64,000 nucleotides of DNA, from contig CAVYVI010000014.1 in NCBI GenBank assembly GCA_963771905.1, positions 496,001-560,000 on the forward strand, given 5' to 3'. Numbering within the stretch: the first letter of the stretch is position 1; each line of letters opens with the position of its first letter. The notes beneath the pieces were generated by a model. It did no database searches. It was not told the DNA's origin and saw only the letters and a list, made by a program, of their open reading frames with translations. The DNA comes from Palsa-147 sp963771905. Its GTDB lineage: Bacteria; Acidobacteriota; Terriglobia; Acidiferrales; UBA7541. Position numbers and translations under genes: made by a program. This document shows, in pieces, positions 1-7,437 of this stretch.

Positions 1-1
1 C

Positions 2-1612
2 AACATGGATCTCGGCAAGCCCGCGCTCGGCTGGCTCTATGGGACGCGCATCCCGCAGATGTTCACCATCGTCATTGTTTTCGTCGGACTCGGCCATTCC
101 GTGCTGGCCATGAGCGGTGAAGAGACGCTCGCGCAGGTATATCGCGAAATCGAGTACCCCAAGCTGCCGAACTTGAAGAAGACCGGGCTCGTAATCTTTG
201 TTTACAGCCTGTTGTTCACGTCGCTCGTTTCATTCTTTGCCGTGATGATTATTCCAGACGCTGTTCGTCCCAAATTCACGGAAAATCTGATCGGCGGCTT
301 GGCCATGCATCTCGTCGGGCCGTTTCCGTTGCTGCTCGCATTTCACGTGTTCGTTGTTGCTGTCGGCACGCTGATTCTCTCGGGCGCGGTGAATACCGCC
401 ATCGTTGGATCCAACGGCGTCCTGAACCGGGTATCCGAAGACGGTGTCCTGACCGAGTGGTTCCGGCATCCCCACCGGAAGTACGGGACGTCGCACCGCA
501 TCATCAATCTCGTGGTGGGCGCGCAGATACTGACGATCCTCATCAGTCGCGGCGATGTTACGTTCCTTGCAAACTTGTATGCGTTCGGAGTTATTTGGAG
601 TTTCGCGCTGAAGGGCGTGGCTGTGCTGGTTCTTCGCTACACGCATCCGCAGGACCGCGAATATCGCGTGCCGCTCAATTTCACGATTGCGGGCCGCGAG
701 GTACCCGTCGGACTGGGTTTGATCACGTTTGTCCTACTGGGAATTGCGATCGTCAATTTGTTCACCAAGCCGGACGCCACCGTGTCCGGCGTCATATTCA
801 CGGTGCTGCTCTTTACTGTCTTCGAGTTCTCCGAGCGCTCGGTCCACAAGCGTCAGGTTGGGGCGACGCATGTCGAACTGGATCAATTCAATCTGGCGCA
901 GGAAGGAGACCTGACGCCGCAAACGGTCGGCGCGAAGCCGGGGAATATCCTCGTTCCTGTGAGCACGTATTACGCGCTTTACCACCTTGAAGCCGTGCTG
1001 CGGCAGTCGCGTTCATCCAAGCAGGATATTGTCGTATTGCACGTCCGTTTGCTGCGTCGCGCGGCGTCCGGTGAGTACGATCTCACCCCCGACCAGCTCT
1101 TTAGCACAATCGAGCAATTGCTGTTCACGAAAGTTCTGTCGATGGCTGAAAAGGAAGGCAAGACTGTCCGCCTGGCCGTCGCATCCGCGAACGATCTCTG
1201 GGATGGTATTTTGCGCGCGGCCGTTAATCTGCAATCCTCCGCCATTTGCGTCGGGAATTCAGCCAAGATGCCGATTACCGAGCAGGCGCGGGAGATTGGA
1301 TTGACGTGGGAGAGGATGCCGGAACCGCGCCCCCGCGTCGCTCTGGAGATTTTCACGCCAGCGGGGCAAGACAACGTATTCTATCTCGGCCCGCACGCTC
1401 CGCGGCTAACGCCAAAGGAAATCGATCTCCTGCATAGCGTGTGGCTTGAGTTGAGCCAGCAGATAGGACACGAGGAGCTGCATCACCACGACATCGTTCA
1501 CTTTGCGCTGGATGAACTCGAGCGCGAAATTCAGCAAGGGCAGATGCCGGATGTGCTCGTGCGCTTGCGCGAGCACCTGAACCAGATCAAGGACCACCGG
1601 ACGGACGGGTAA
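2..1612 (+). CDS. APC-type permease with C-terminal universal-stress-like domain (5' partial)
   Basis: The reading frame is already open at the left edge, so the N-terminus lies outside the window; the first ATG at 5 need not be the true start. The visible part has about seven hydrophobic segments within roughly the first 290 residues, with amino-acid/polyamine permease character (GHSVLAMSGEE near residue 30, then a polar PHRKYGTSHR loop). A soluble tail of about 230 residues begins at NILVPVSTYYALYHLEAVL and resembles the UspA-like nucleotide-binding domain found fused to some APC transporters. I infer an inner-membrane amino-acid or amine transporter with a cytoplasmic regulatory domain; the substrate cannot be read from sequence. 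Its 3' end overlaps the convergent gene on the minus strand by 26 bp. Confidence 0.8.
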   Translation, partial: NMDLGKPALGWLYGTRIPQMFTIVIVFVGLGHSVLAMSGEETLAQVYREIEYPKLPNLKKTGLVIFVYSLLFTSLVSFFAVMIIPDAVRPKFTENLIGGLAMHLVGPFPLLLAFHVFVVAVGTLILSGAVNTAIVGSNGVLNRVSEDGVLTEWFRHPHRKYGTSHRIINLVVGAQILTILISRGDVTFLANLYAFGVIWSFALKGVAVLVLRYTHPQDREYRVPLNFTIAGREVPVGLGLITFVLLGIAIVNLFTKPDATVSGVIFTVLLFTVFEFSERSVHKRQVGATHVELDQFNLAQEGDLTPQTVGAKPGNILVPVSTYYALYHLEAVLRQSRSSKQDIVVLHVRLLRRAASGEYDLTPDQLFSTIEQLLFTKVLSMAEKEGKTVRLAVASANDLWDGILRAAVNLQSSAICVGNSAKMPITEQAREIGLTWERMPEPRPRVALEIFTPAGQDNVFYLGPHAPRLTPKEIDLLHSVWLELSQQIGHEELHHHDIVHFALDELEREIQQGQMPDVLVRLREHLNQIKDHRTDG

Positions 1613-2024
1613 CTTCGCGGGCCGGCTGGGTCAGGGTGAACGCGACGGCATTCACCAATCCGCGTACCGCCAGGATTCCTCCCGCGATTCCGAGCGCCGC
1701 AGGCGCGAACCGGTACGGCAGAATGGCAATGTTCAGGATCACGGCTCCCGCCAGGATGAACGACGCGCCGCGCAATCGTTCCGGCCAGCGCGTCGATAGC
1801 GGCGCCCAGCGCATCCCCGCCCGCGCGCCCCAGTAAATCAGGATTATGCCGAGAAGTATCCACGTGGAGGGTTGCCGGGGCGGGCGAATGCGCTGCGAGA
1901 CGCTTAGGAGTACCAAAAGCGCTCCAAGCAGAAAGAGCGCGATCTCATTGAGAAGTCTGAAAAGTTGAGAGGGGCTCGACATGGGCGCGTCCGGCGTCTC
2001 GACCTCCTCAGCATTATCCACCAC
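1587..2024 (-). CDS. Small hypothetical membrane protein
   Basis: A 145-residue protein with a polar N-terminus (about 25 residues) followed by about four hydrophobic stretches (near residues 28-46, 55-68, 84-102 and 107-125). No family was recognised. It is convergent with the permease gene and overlaps its end by 26 bp, while its 5' side faces trxB across a 136-bp divergent intergenic region. It could be an inner-membrane protein of unknown role. A wrong call is possible, but the frame is consistently hydrophobic and no better frame covers 1613-2024. Confidence 0.55.
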   Translation of the reverse strand: MVDNAEEVETPDAPMSSPSQLFRLLNEIALFLLGALLVLLSVSQRIRPPRQPSTWILLGIILIYWGARAGMRWAPLSTRWPERLRGASFILAGAVILNIAILPYRFAPAALGIAGGILAVRGLVNAVAFTLTQPAREVTRPSGGP

Positions 2025-2081
2025 GCCCCGTTAGGACGCAATTTCGCGCGGCTCGATCGGCGGCTATCGGCGCACCGGGAA

Positions 2082-2090
2082 TGGTACAAT
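2082..2090 (+). promoter_or_regulatory. Candidate extended -10 promoter for trxB
   Basis: The divergent gap upstream of trxB contains TGGTACAAT, a TGn extension followed by TACAAT, about 70 bp before the GTG start. No convincing -35 hexamer stands 17 bp upstream, which fits an extended -10 promoter. This is pattern recognition only. Confidence 0.4.
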
Positions 2091-2160
2091 GCGATGCTTC
2101 TGCATTGAATCGCCGCGCGGGTTCCACGAATCTAAAGAGTCGTAAGCTCAGGAGCAAAGC

Positions 2161-3084
2161 GTGCACAAAGTGATCGTTATTGGCAGCGGCTGCGCCGGTC
2201 TAACCGCCGCAATATATGCCGCACGCGCCGATTTGAAGCCGCTGGTCCTTGATGGCCACGAGCCAGGCGGTCAGCTCTCGCTCACCACCATGGTGGAAAA
2301 TTTCCCCGGTTTTCCCGATGGAATTCTCGGACCGGAGCTCATCGAAAACACACGCAAGCAGGCGGAGCGCTTTGGCGCTGAGTTTCGTTCGGGCGCTGTG
2401 ACGAAAGTGGATTTGAGCCACCGACCGTTTAAAGTGACGCTTGGCAACGAGACGCTCGAAAGTGAGGCACTTATCGTGGCTTCCGGGGCTTCTGCACGGA
2501 CTCTCGGTTTGCCCGCCGAGCGAGAGCTGCTCGGGCACGGACTTTCCACCTGCGCTACCTGCGACGGCTACTTCTTCCGCGACCGCGAAATCGTCGTTGT
2601 CGGCGGCGGCGATTCGGCCATGGAGGAAGCCACTTTCCTTACGAAATTCGCGAAGCATGTAACCATTCTTCATCGCCGGAACGAGTTCCGCGCCTCGAAA
2701 ATCATGCTGGATCGCGCCCGAAAGAACGAAAAAATCCGATTTCTGACACCGTTCGCGATCGAAGACCTTCACGACGTTGCGAAAAAGAATCTCGAAGCCA
2801 TCCGGATTCGCAATACGGCGACCAATGAGGTCTCGACGCTGCCGACCGAAGGCGTTTTTCTCGGTATAGGCCACGACCCGAACACCAAAATCTTCAAAGG
2901 TCAGCTCGACATGAACGAGAATGGCTACTTGATCGTCCATGAAGGGAGCCGTACGAACATCGAAGGCGTTTTTGCAGCCGGCGATGTCCACGATCACATC
3001 TACCGCCAGGCCGTTACCGCCGCGGGTTCAGGCTGCATGGCCGCGATCGACGCCGAAAAGTTTCTCACCGCGCACAGCCTCTAG
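2161..3084 (+). CDS. trxB: Thioredoxin-disulfide reductase
   Basis: A 307-residue FAD/NADPH flavoenzyme that reduces thioredoxin in the cytoplasm. An N-terminal GSGCAG dinucleotide-binding motif lies at residues 8-13, the redox-active CATC pair is Cys131/Cys134 (followed by DGYFF), and the NADPH-binding GGGDSAMEE is near residue 149. The C-terminal GVFAAGDVHD motif is the second FAD contact. Length and order match low-molecular-weight bacterial TrxB. The GTG start at 2161 is supported by AGGAG seven bases upstream (CAGGAGCAAAGC). The gene has its own upstream region and is followed after 82 bp by proline dehydrogenase on the same strand. Confidence 0.95.
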   Translation: MHKVIVIGSGCAGLTAAIYAARADLKPLVLDGHEPGGQLSLTTMVENFPGFPDGILGPELIENTRKQAERFGAEFRSGAVTKVDLSHRPFKVTLGNETLESEALIVASGASARTLGLPAERELLGHGLSTCATCDGYFFRDREIVVVGGGDSAMEEATFLTKFAKHVTILHRRNEFRASKIMLDRARKNEKIRFLTPFAIEDLHDVAKKNLEAIRIRNTATNEVSTLPTEGVFLGIGHDPNTKIFKGQLDMNENGYLIVHEGSRTNIEGVFAAGDVHDHIYRQAVTAAGSGCMAAIDAEKFLTAHSL

Positions 3085-3166
3085 CGCTGCCTTGCTCCGC
3101 GGTGCATAATCGTATGCGGATGATTTCGGACCCGCCTGTCACTCGACCGCTGCGAATCCGTCCCTA

Positions 3167-4075
3167 ATGCTACGGACAACACTCCTCCACCTCTCGGAAA
3201 GCAAGCGGCTCGCGCGCTGGTCCATGAAAAATGGCATCAGCCGGCGCGTCGCCCAGCGCTTCGTGGCCGGAGAGACTCTCGATCAGGCCATTGCAGCGGC
3301 CCGCACGCTCAATCAGTCCGGCTTTCCCGTCAGCCTCGATCTTCTTGGCGAAAATGTTCTCGACAAAGACGGCGCGGCCCGCGCGGCCGATACCTACGTC
3401 GCGATGTTCGATCGCATCGCGGCAGAAAGGATTGACGGCAATATCTCCCTCAAGCTGACGCAACTGGGTCTCGATCTCGATCCGGAGTTGTGCGAATCAT
3501 TGGTCCTCCGCATCGCCGAGGGCGGTTCTCGTCAGAGCAATTTCTTCCGCATCGACATGGAAGGCTCGCCCTACACGCAGCGCACCGTGGATCTTTGTAA
3601 GCGCGTCCGCGCCAGGACGAACGCGGTTGGCACGGTTATCCAGAGTTACTTGTTCCGCAGTGAACAGGACGTTCGCGATCTCGTCGCATCGGGCTGCCGG
3701 ATTCGCTTGGTGAAGGGCGCATATAAAGAACCGCCAGAAATCGCGTATCCGAAGAAAGAAGACGTCGACGCCAATTTTGTAAAATTAATGAAGATTCTCC
3801 TGCCGAGTGGAATTTACAACGCCATCGCCACGCACGACCCGCACATGATTGACGCAACCAAGGAATTCGCAGCGGCCACCGGCATCGGCAAGGGCCAGTT
3901 TGAATTCCAGATGCTCTATGGCATCCGCACCGACCTTCAAAAGCAGCTCTTGCGCGAGGGCTATCGCCTTCGCGTCTACATTCCATTCGGCACAGATTGG
4001 TTTCCGTATTTCATGCGCCGCCTTGCCGAACGCCCCGCGAATCTTACGTTCTTTCTCCGCAATCTCTTCCGCTGA
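3167..4075 (+). CDS. Proline dehydrogenase (monofunctional)
   Basis: A 302-residue FAD-dependent enzyme oxidising proline to pyrroline-5-carboxylate. The TIM-barrel PRODH fold is indicated by SLKLTQLGLD, FRIDMEGSPYT, the conserved RLVKGAYKEP, IATHDP and the terminal RLRVYIPFG...YFMRRLAERPAN. The length is that of the stand-alone bacterial PRODH; there is no aldehyde dehydrogenase domain as in PutA, and no P5C dehydrogenase gene in the window. It follows trxB after 82 bp and may be cotranscribed with it. Confidence 0.92.
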   Translation: MLRTTLLHLSESKRLARWSMKNGISRRVAQRFVAGETLDQAIAAARTLNQSGFPVSLDLLGENVLDKDGAARAADTYVAMFDRIAAERIDGNISLKLTQLGLDLDPELCESLVLRIAEGGSRQSNFFRIDMEGSPYTQRTVDLCKRVRARTNAVGTVIQSYLFRSEQDVRDLVASGCRIRLVKGAYKEPPEIAYPKKEDVDANFVKLMKILLPSGIYNAIATHDPHMIDATKEFAAATGIGKGQFEFQMLYGIRTDLQKQLLREGYRLRVYIPFGTDWFPYFMRRLAERPANLTFFLRNLFR

Positions 4076-4152
4076 TCGCGCACGCGCGAAAGCAACGCAG
4101 CTTTATCTTGCGCCAAGCCCCGGAGATATGCCGCGTCCCCAATGAAAGAATG

Positions 4153-4785
4153 TCAAACCTTCTGACAAATCGCCACGCCATCGCGCAACGGAACGATGAT
4201 GGGAAATAGCTTCCGCGAGCCATAAACCATGCGATTGAATTCCTGCACGCCGCGCGTATTGTCATCTTTCGGACGCCCCGTCACTTTGCCCGACCACAAT
4301 ACGTTGTCCGTGATTATTAATCCGCCCCGGCGTACCCGCGGAAGCGCCAGACGCAGCGCTTCGGGATACTGATGTTTGTCGACATCCAGGAAGATGATGT
4401 CGAACTTTCCGGGAGTTTTCCGGAGGAGCTCGAGCGCGTCTCCCACAAGCACGCGGATGCGCTTCTCGACTCCGGCCCTCTCGAAATATTCGCGCGCGCG
4501 CCGCGCGTTCGACGCGTCGCCATCCGTGTAAAACACTTCGCCGCTTGGACCGACAGCTCGCGCCCACCAGATCGTCGAATATCCAATTGCCGAGCCCATC
4601 TCGAAGACGCGCTTCGCTCCCGTCAGCTTGGCCATCAAATAGAGTACTCGCGAGCACGCTGGCCCGATGATCGGAATATCGCGCCGCTTCGCGAGCTGCT
4701 CCATTTCCGTCAGAAGCGCGTCCCGCTTGGGCAGCAGTGCATCGATATAGTGCTCGACCTCGGCGTTTAGAATTTCCCCGGTCAT
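4153..4785 (-). CDS. Class I SAM-dependent O-methyltransferase (caffeoyl-CoA OMT-like)
   Basis: A 210-residue methyltransferase of the O-methyltransferase family 3 type. Visible motifs are FEMGSAIGYSTIWWARA (SAM motif I, near residues 60-77), FYTDGDASNARRAREYF, the metal/SAM-associated FDIIFLDVDKHQYPEAL (near 128-145) and DNVLWSGKV. The ATG at 4785 is preceded by AAGGAG about 6 bases upstream. It is 23 bp downstream of the UPF0173 hydrolase on the same strand, so the two probably form an operon. The substrate is unknown; the family methylates catechol-like hydroxyls. Confidence 0.88.
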   Translation of the reverse strand: MTGEILNAEVEHYIDALLPKRDALLTEMEQLAKRRDIPIIGPACSRVLYLMAKLTGAKRVFEMGSAIGYSTIWWARAVGPSGEVFYTDGDASNARRAREYFERAGVEKRIRVLVGDALELLRKTPGKFDIIFLDVDKHQYPEALRLALPRVRRGGLIITDNVLWSGKVTGRPKDDNTRGVQEFNRMVYGSRKLFPIIVPLRDGVAICQKV

Positions 4786-4808
4786 CTGTCTCTCCTTGTG
4801 GGTAATCG

Positions 4809-5522
4809 CTACCCGATGGACTCACCCGGCTTCAACTCGTGAATCTCCAATCCCAAAATATCCCGCGTCAGCTCGCGCAGCCGCTCCGGTCGTCCGGTCA
4901 ATTCGGGGAATGTTCCATAATGCATGGGCACGACGTGTCTGACGTTGAGCAGACGCACCGCCAGCGCCGCTTGGCGTGGGCTCATCGTGTACAGATCTCC
5001 GATCGGCAGCAGCGCCAGCTCGGGCGCATACAATTCGCCGATGAGCTTCATGTCGCCGAACACATCCGTATCTCCCGCGTGGTAAATCGTCATCCCCCCG
5101 GGCAGACGCACAATGAATCCCGCAGCTTCGCCGCCATACACCATCGTTTTTTCGTCTTCGATCCCGCTCGAATGCAGCGCTTGTACCATCGTCGCTTCCA
5201 CGTCACCGAGCGCGACCGTGCCGCCCTTATTCATGCCGTGAATGTTCTTGACGCCTTTGGACCCCAGCCACGCGCAGATCTCGGGAATCGCGGCGATCTG
5301 CGGCTTGAATTCCTTCGCAAGCGCGACCGCGTCGGCGATGTGATCGAAGTGCCCGTGGGTAATCAACATCACGTCCAGCCGATCGAGCTTTTTGAGTGAT
5401 TCGGGGCACGCCGGATTCGACGAAAGCCACGGATCGATCAAGATTACTTGCCCGGTCGGCGTTGTAACTCTAAACGTGGCGTGGCCGAGCCACGTAATCC
5501 GGTTGCCCCGCGTGAGCAGCAT
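4809..5522 (-). CDS. UPF0173 metal-dependent hydrolase (metallo-beta-lactamase fold)
   Basis: A 237-residue member of the YtkL/UPF0173 family. Motifs: TWLGHATFRV, IDPWLSSNP, the zinc-binding LITHGHFDHI (HxHxDH), MVQALHSSG, YHAGDTDVFGDM and the closing VVPMHYGTFPEL, all typical of the family. I place the start at ATG 5522 (MLLTRGNRITWLG), which has AGGAG about 6 bases upstream; an 11-residue in-frame extension to 5555 is less likely because it has no ribosome-binding site. The physiological substrate of the family is not established. The O-methyltransferase follows on the same strand. Confidence 0.9.
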   Translation of the reverse strand: MLLTRGNRITWLGHATFRVTTPTGQVILIDPWLSSNPACPESLKKLDRLDVMLITHGHFDHIADAVALAKEFKPQIAAIPEICAWLGSKGVKNIHGMNKGGTVALGDVEATMVQALHSSGIEDEKTMVYGGEAAGFIVRLPGGMTIYHAGDTDVFGDMKLIGELYAPELALLPIGDLYTMSPRQAALAVRLLNVRHVVPMHYGTFPELTGRPERLRELTRDILGLEIHELKPGESIG

Positions 5523-5730
5523 AAGCGCTCCTTGTCCGCTACAATCCCTGCGCATTCTATCTTTTCCAGCGAGTGCGCTTCAACCCGGTGCTTCCCGGCA
5601 GCGCTTTGCGGCGGCCATGTTGCGACGACCTTGTACGCCTCGCGAATTAGTGATACAAAAAAATTACGAGCTTTTATCGTTGAATTTGGTAGCATCGTTT
5701 AGGTCTTTTTTCTTCGGAGGAGACGCTCTT

Positions 5731-6000
5731 ATGGCGTATGTAATTGCTGAGCCCTGTATCGGAACCAAGGACACCGCTTGCGTGGACGTCTGTCCGGTGG
5801 ACTGCATCCACCCACGCAAAGACGAGGCGGATTTCGAAGCTGAGAAGATGCTTTATATCAGCCCTGATGAGTGCATCGACTGCGGCGCGTGCGTTCCCGT
5901 ATGTCCGGTTACGGCGATTTTCGCTTTGGAAGACCTGCCGGAAAAGTGGTCAAGCTTTACGCCGGTGAACGCGGATTGGTACAAGAACAAGAAGGCCTGA
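5731..6000 (+). CDS. fdxA: 7Fe-type ferredoxin
   Basis: An 89-residue electron carrier. The first cysteine set is C-x7-C-x3-CP (CIGTKDTACVDVCP) and the second is CIDCGACVPVCP, the pattern of [3Fe-4S][4Fe-4S] ferredoxins, with the typical acidic segment between. The start at ATG 5731 is set by GGAGGAG (CTTCGGAGGAGACGCTCTT) just upstream; the frame is open further upstream, but that stretch shows no family similarity. A terminator hairpin follows 50 bp after the stop, so the gene is probably monocistronic. Confidence 0.93.
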   Translation: MAYVIAEPCIGTKDTACVDVCPVDCIHPRKDEADFEAEKMLYISPDECIDCGACVPVCPVTAIFALEDLPEKWSSFTPVNADWYKNKKA

Positions 6001-6051
6001 TCGCGAGGCGCCGTCACGAGTTGGACGCCGAAGAGTTTCTCAATTATTTTC

Positions 6052-6085
6052 GCGGCGAGCCATCTGGCTCGCCGCTACTGTTTTT
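6052..6085 (+). terminator. Rho-independent terminator of the ferredoxin gene
   Basis: A perfect 11-bp inverted repeat (GCGGCGAGCCA / TGGCTCGCCGC) with a 2-nt spacer is followed by TACTGTTTTT. It lies 51 bp after the ferredoxin stop and just before the 3' end of the convergent SufT-like gene. The T-run is on the plus-strand side only, so it is a terminator for the ferredoxin transcript. Confidence 0.8.
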
Positions 6086-6097
6086 CAGGCCTGAACT

Positions 6098-6406
6098 TTA
6101 GATGTCGAGACCAAGTTGCGCCTTCGCCGCCGCACTGATCATGCTCGGATTCCACTGCGGCTCCCAAACGATCTCCACCTGTACGTCTCGAATGCCTTCC
6201 ACGGCCCCGACTTGCTGTTTCACCTGTGCGGGAATCTGCTGCGCCGCGGGACACCCTTGCGACGTCAGCGTCATCTTCACCGCGACGGCGTCGGTCTCAT
6301 CCACGTGCACATCGTAGATCAGCCCGAGCTCCACGATATTCACGGGAATCTCGGGGTCGTAGCAACGGCGCAGCGCTTCCATGACGCGTTCGCGGTCGAC
6401 TGGCAT
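6098..6406 (-). CDS. SufT/MIP18-like iron-sulfur assembly protein (DUF59)
   Basis: A 102-residue single-domain DUF59 protein. It opens with RERVMEALRRCYDPEIPVNIVELGLIYDV, the hallmark start of the family, and carries the conserved cysteine in MTLTSQGCPAAQQIP. The VEIVWEPQWNPSMIS C-terminus is typical of PaaD/SufT-type proteins, which help mature Fe-S proteins. The neighbouring ferredoxin is convergent rather than co-operonic, but a shared Fe-S theme is plausible. Confidence 0.88.
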   Translation of the reverse strand: MPVDRERVMEALRRCYDPEIPVNIVELGLIYDVHVDETDAVAVKMTLTSQGCPAAQQIPAQVKQQVGAVEGIRDVQVEIVWEPQWNPSMISAAAKAQLGLDI

Positions 6407-6622
6407 TGGCGACTCCTTCTTTTCTGATTTCGGATGTGAGGGCGGAATTTGCTGCGACGTCCGCGGAAACTAGGATTTCACACGCTCGCGCTGGTGTCAA
6501 TTCGCCGTCGATGCACGGCGCGCACGCCACCGCGCAACTGTGTTGATTCTCACCGCAAATGATAGTCTTTCATTCGACTTTTTCACCCCAGTCATCCAAG
6601 CGATGAAGGAGCAGACCACGCC

Positions 6623-7276
6623 GTGATCGAAGTCCACATCGAGCTCCCCGGCGTGAAGCTCGGCGTTCTCGAAATCGACGCTGTGAACATCGGCGTCTCC
6701 GACGCTGCTCTTGTCGAGGAGACACGCCGCGTGTGCGAGCGAATCCACACGCAGCTTTCTCCCGAGACCGTTCTTGGCCTTGATCCCGTTCGCGCCGTGC
6801 GGACCATGTTTCGTTCTTGGGGCATCGATCCCGCGCGTTATCGGCCGGCTTCGGAGGCGCTTCTCCGCCGCGTCGCCCAAGGCAAGGGTCTGTACCGGAT
6901 TTCGAATGTGGTCGACGCCGGAAATCTCGGCTCGCTCGAAACCGGTTGGCCCTATGGCATTTACAATCGCGCCCTGATCACGCCGCCCGTGGCGTTCCGC
7001 GCCGGCGCCACGGGCGAAACATATGAGGGCATCGGCAAGCAAACCTGGCATCTCGCGGGCCGGCCGGTGCTCGCCGACGCCGCGGGCGCATTCGGCAGCC
7101 CCATCAGCGATTCCACGCGCACCATGGTCACCGAGGCAGTGTGCGACCTTCTCGCCGTTATTTACGCGCCCGCGGGCGCCCGCGATAACGCTATCGAAAG
7201 TGCGCTTTCAAGCCTCGCGACGCGGCTCGAGCGTTCTGCTGGAAGCAGCCTCTCGCGTCACGTTGTCCTGGATTGA
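6623..7276 (+). CDS. B3/B4 tRNA-binding-domain protein
   Basis: A 217-residue stand-alone B3/4 domain, the fold found in the beta chain of phenylalanyl-tRNA synthetase. Evidence: VRTMFRSWGIDPARYRPASEALLRRV, then LYRISNVVDAGNLGSLETGWPYGIYN, both characteristic of the family. In PheT the domain takes part in editing; free-standing versions are often proposed to act on mischarged tRNAs or amino-acid-like compounds, but the role here is inferred. A GTG start at 6623 is preceded by GAAGGAG 12-18 bases upstream; no neighbour suggests a pathway. Confidence 0.85.
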   Translation: MIEVHIELPGVKLGVLEIDAVNIGVSDAALVEETRRVCERIHTQLSPETVLGLDPVRAVRTMFRSWGIDPARYRPASEALLRRVAQGKGLYRISNVVDAGNLGSLETGWPYGIYNRALITPPVAFRAGATGETYEGIGKQTWHLAGRPVLADAAGAFGSPISDSTRTMVTEAVCDLLAVIYAPAGARDNAIESALSSLATRLERSAGSSLSRHVVLD

Positions 7277-7437
7277 ACCCCTGGACTGAAGTTCCTGCGC
7301 CGTAAATCTTGCAGTGAGCGCCGCGGCGCGTCTCCGCCGATTCCTCGCCTGAAACCTGCAACGCCCCAGATTCATTGAATCGCAGGACATTTCGTGGAAC
7401 TCACTGTATTCTGAATACGGAGCTGCGGGGTTTGCCG

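Noticed and set aside
5392..5730. In-frame extension of the ferredoxin ORF by about 113 codons
   Set aside because: A strong GGAGGAG ribosome site stands directly before ATG 5731 and the extension shows no ferredoxin similarity.
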